From Chloroflexota bacterium (GTDB lineage Bacteria > Chloroflexota > Dehalococcoidia > Tepidiformales > Tepidiformaceae), in NCBI GenBank assembly GCA_963169135.1, contig CAUJEQ010000086.1, forward strand, positions 1-6,094: DNA of 6,094 nucleotides. Reading direction: 5' to 3'. Shown here piece by piece: positions 4,447 through 6,094 of the stretch. Both the position numbers and the translations under genes were made by a program. The notes under the pieces are model-generated. The model had not been told where the DNA came from, made no database searches, and saw nothing but the letters and a program-made list of their open reading frames with translations. Positions within the stretch are counted from its first letter, which is position 1. Each line of letters begins with the position of its first letter.

Positions 4447-5463
4447 ATGGTGACGAAGGTCGGCATCAACGGTTTCGGGCGCATCGGGCGCCAGGTCCTC
4501 AAGGCAATCACCGATCGCTACGACGGCAAACTCGAGGTCGTCGCCATCAATGACCTTGTTGCCACCGACGTCAACGCCAACCTCCTCAAGTACGACAGCA
4601 ACTACGGCCGCTGGGACAAGGAAGTCCGCCCCGAAGGCGACAAGCTCGTCGTCAACGGCCGCGCCATCACGGTCTTCGCCGAGCGCGACCCCGGCGCTAT
4701 CCCCTGGGGTTCAGTCGGCGCCGAGATCATCATCGAGTCGACCGGCTTCTTCACCGACGCCACCAAGGCCGTCGCCCATCGCCGCGACTCGGTCAAGAAG
4801 GTCATCATCAGCGCCCCCGCCAAGAACGAGGACGTCACTCTCGTGCTCGGGGTCAACGCCGAGACCTACGACCCGGCGAAGCACCACGTCATCTCCAACG
4901 CCAGCTGTACCACCAACGGCCTCGCCCCCGTGGTCAAGGTCATCGTCGATAACCTGGGCCTCGTGAAGGGCCAGATGACCACCATCCACAGCTACACCAA
5001 CTCCCAGCAGATCCTCGATAAGGCTGCCGGCACCGACCTCCGCGAAATGCGCGCCGGCGCCATGAACATCGTGCCTACTTCCACCGGCGCAGCCCGCGCC
5101 CTCCGGCTCGTCATCCCCGAAGTCGATGGCAAGCTCGACGGCCTCGCCTACCGCGTCCCCACGCCAACCGTCTCCATCGTCGAAATCGTCGCCCTCACCG
5201 AAAAGGACACTACGAAGGACGACCTGAACGCCCTCCTGAAGGACACCGCGGAGAAGAAGATGAAGGGCATCCTGGGCTTCACCATGGACCCCGTCGTCTC
5301 CATGGACATGAAGGGCGATGAACGCTCCAGCATCGTCGACGGCCAGTCCACAAACGTGGTCGGCGGCAACCTGGTCAAAGTCGCCACCTGGTACGACAAC
5401 GAATGGGGCTACGCCTGCCGCATCAGCGACCTCTGCAACTACCTGGTCGACCGCGGCCTCTAA
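4447..5463 (+). CDS. gap: Glyceraldehyde-3-phosphate dehydrogenase, phosphorylating
   Basis: GAPDH of 338 residues, full length, converting glyceraldehyde-3-phosphate, NAD+ and phosphate to 1,3-bisphosphoglycerate in glycolysis, and the reverse in gluconeogenesis. Rossmann motif GINGFGRIG (6-14); N35-D36-L37 at the end of the second strand favours NAD over NADP. Catalytic Cys154 lies in SNASCTTN, and His181 in IHSYTN pairs with it (Cys149/His176 in the Geobacillus numbering). R236 in RVPTP and N318 in WYDNEWGY are the expected phosphate and nicotinamide contacts. Odd points: the second cysteine of CTTNC is Gly158; the Asp after TN is Ser186; and the Leu187-Pro188 pair typical of NAD-specific bacterial enzymes reads Lys192-Ala193. 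The start is ATG 4447 with GGGG at 4438-4441; GTG 4450 is possible. It stands alone, without pgk or tpi in view, and is closed by a hairpin terminator, so it is probably its own transcription unit. Confidence 0.97.
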   Translation: MVTKVGINGFGRIGRQVLKAITDRYDGKLEVVAINDLVATDVNANLLKYDSNYGRWDKEVRPEGDKLVVNGRAITVFAERDPGAIPWGSVGAEIIIESTGFFTDATKAVAHRRDSVKKVIISAPAKNEDVTLVLGVNAETYDPAKHHVISNASCTTNGLAPVVKVIVDNLGLVKGQMTTIHSYTNSQQILDKAAGTDLREMRAGAMNIVPTSTGAARALRLVIPEVDGKLDGLAYRVPTPTVSIVEIVALTEKDTTKDDLNALLKDTAEKKMKGILGFTMDPVVSMDMKGDERSSIVDGQSTNVVGGNLVKVATWYDNEWGYACRISDLCNYLVDRGL

Positions 5464-5471
5464 TCAAGCGC

Positions 5472-5486
5472 TTCGTGATTCACGAA
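5472..5486. repeat. Small perfect hairpin after gap
   Basis: TTCGTG and CACGAA (5472-5477 and 5481-5486) form a 6-bp stem with a 3-nt loop, 9 nt after the gap stop codon. It directly abuts the terminator stem and may protect the mRNA end or help termination. Confidence 0.4.
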
Positions 5487-5516
5487 AGGCCCAGCCAACC
5501 GGGGCCTCTTGCGTTT
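5487..5516 (+). terminator. Rho-independent-like terminator of gap
   Basis: AGGCCC at 5487-5492 pairs with GGGCCT at 5502-5507 across a 9-nt loop. A T-rich but broken tail, CTTGCGTTT (5508-5516), follows, and an A-run precedes the stem. The tail is weak for a classic intrinsic terminator, but position and structure fit. Confidence 0.6.
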
Positions 5517-5536
5517 CCATGGTAGAAGTGGTGGTC

Positions 5537-5926
5537 ATGAAACTCGATGACGCCACCATCGCCAGGCTCTCGGAGTTCCTGCCGGAACGGGACCTGCGCA
5601 GTGCCCGCATCGTCACAGGCCGGCCGTGGCGCTGGCTGCCCGCGCTGATCGGCATGGGCGCGATCACGTTCGCCCCGTTCGTCATCTTCCGCTCGGGCCG
5701 CTACCGGAACGACACCCCCCGGGGACTCGCACTGATCGCCCACGAGACCATGCACATCGGCCAGGTACGAGAGCTCGGCCGCATCCGATTCTACTGGCGC
5801 TACCTGGCCGGCCAGCTGCGCTGCGGCTTCCGCCACGACCGTCACCCGATGGAAGTCCCCTGCATTGAGCGCCAGCGCACGGTCCGCCGCGTGCTCGAAG
5901 CCCGGAGCGGCGGCGGCGCCTGGTAG
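5537..5926 (+). CDS. Small HExxH putative zinc metalloprotein (DUF4157-like)
   Basis: A 129-residue protein with H69-E-T-M-H73 in IAHETMHIGQ, the zinc-peptidase HExxH signature in the HE-x-x-H-x-x-Q context seen in DUF4157-like domains. Glu106 in HPMEVPCIERQ is a plausible third zinc ligand. A hydrophobic stretch at about 33-51 (WLPALIGMGAITFAPFVIF) precedes it. It is short for a membrane span, broken by Pro47, and could instead be the buried strand pair before the active-site helix. FYWRYLAGQLR (85-95) is the conserved following helix in such proteins. Whether it is an active protease is unknown. ATG 5537 is preferred: TAGAAG at 5523-5528 ends 8 nt before it, suggesting a leaderless start. 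ATG 5519 (six residues longer) is possible but sits right behind the terminator without a ribosome site. Leucine is seven CTG to five CTC, unlike the CTC-dominated neighbours. It is followed by a separate promoter. Confidence 0.78.
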   Translation: MKLDDATIARLSEFLPERDLRSARIVTGRPWRWLPALIGMGAITFAPFVIFRSGRYRNDTPRGLALIAHETMHIGQVRELGRIRFYWRYLAGQLRCGFRHDRHPMEVPCIERQRTVRRVLEARSGGGAW

Positions 5927-5939
5927 CCTCTCTCCGAAC

Positions 5940-5968
5940 GTGACCGCGCTCGCCACACCCCTTAGGAT
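5940..5968 (+). promoter_or_regulatory. Putative promoter for the gene starting at 6053
   Basis: GTGACC at 5940-5945 (4 of 6 matches to TTGACA) and TAGGAT at 5963-5968 are separated by exactly 17 nt, the best -35/-10 pair in the window. Transcription would begin near 5975, leaving a leader of about 78 nt that contains a hairpin. Confidence 0.5.
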
Positions 5969-5985
5969 TACGTCAAATTCTCGTG

Positions 5986-6007
5986 GCCCGGCTCTCGCGA
6001 GCCCGGC
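5986..6007 (+). other. GC-rich hairpin in the leader of the last gene
   Basis: GCTC (5991-5994) and GAGC (5999-6002) close a TCGC loop. The stem is extended by flanking CCG/CGG pairing with small bulges, and the heptamer GCCCGGC is repeated on both sides (5986-5992, 6001-6007). No T-run follows, so it is not a classic terminator. It may affect leader structure. Confidence 0.35.
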
Positions 6008-6052
6008 GTCACCGCGCTGCCACGACCAGCAAAACGCATCTGTGAGGTATCA

Positions 6053-6094
6053 ATGAGCCGGGAATCCGCGCGCGCAGTCATCGCTCAGGCCCTC
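6053..6094 (+). CDS. Start of an unidentified gene, cut by the window end
   Basis: Fourteen codons, MSRESARAVIAQAL, run open to the window edge. The start is supported by TGAGGT at 6042-6047, 5 nt before the ATG, and by the promoter-like pair at 5940-5968. The segment looks like the start of an amphipathic helix. It vaguely recalls the N-terminus of arginyl-tRNA synthetases, but 14 residues are too few to name it. Confidence 0.6.
   Translation, partial: MSRESARAVIAQAL

Noticed and set aside
5318..5536. Upstream part of the HExxH frame inside gap
   Set aside because: It is antisense-free but overlaps the 3' end of gap out of frame and crosses the terminator. The plausible starts are 5519 or 5537.
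5865..6056. 63-residue plus-strand frame across the last intergenic region
   Set aside because: Ala/Ser/Pro-rich with no ribosome site or motif, overlapping the HExxH gene end and the promoter-like sequence.

Overview
This is a GC-rich, tightly packed bacterial window. Codons end overwhelmingly in C, and leucine is mostly CTC rather than CTG. There are eight real protein genes: seven on the + strand, two of them cut by the window edges, and one very short gene on the - strand. I see no rRNA, tRNA, CRISPR array, transposon or phage gene. The mix of an acyl-CoA dehydrogenase next to a CaiB/BaiF CoA-transferase, a UPF0145 protein and a lone GAPDH would fit a Chloroflexota (Dehalococcoidia/Tepidiforma-like) or actinobacterial chromosome. 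That placement is a guess from style and cannot be settled from this sequence alone.

Layout. Positions 1-2436 hold a catabolic pair: a 5'-truncated acyl-CoA dehydrogenase and a family III CoA-transferase overlapping by ATGA. Together they look like a carboxylic acid activation and alpha,beta-dehydrogenation module. After a 41-nt gap with a promoter-like GCTAGACT comes a MocA/MobA-like nucleotidyltransferase (2478-3068). It is followed 2 nt later by a HAD-superfamily protein with a badly eroded active site (3071-3742). The HAD gene converges on a 37-codon zinc-ribbon gene on the opposite strand (3739-3852), and the two share one CTAG as stop codons.

A 224-nt divergent intergenic region (3853-4076) separates the zinc-ribbon gene from a UPF0145/YbjQ-family gene (4077-4397). 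It carries small repeats and a second GCTAGACT. The glycolytic/gluconeogenic GAPDH gene gap follows (4447-5463), with its own -10-like box upstream and a hairpin terminator downstream. Next is a small HExxH putative zinc metalloprotein (5537-5926) with less CTC-biased codon use. The window ends in a promoter-bearing leader and the first 14 codons of another gene.

The most interesting points are the recurring TAG-type -10 box placed for leaderless or short-leader transcription, the tiny zinc-ribbon gene and its divergent UPF0145 partner, the active-site erosion of the HAD protein coupled to a nucleotidyltransferase, and the HExxH protein. I do not see convincing evidence of a wholly new multi-gene system.
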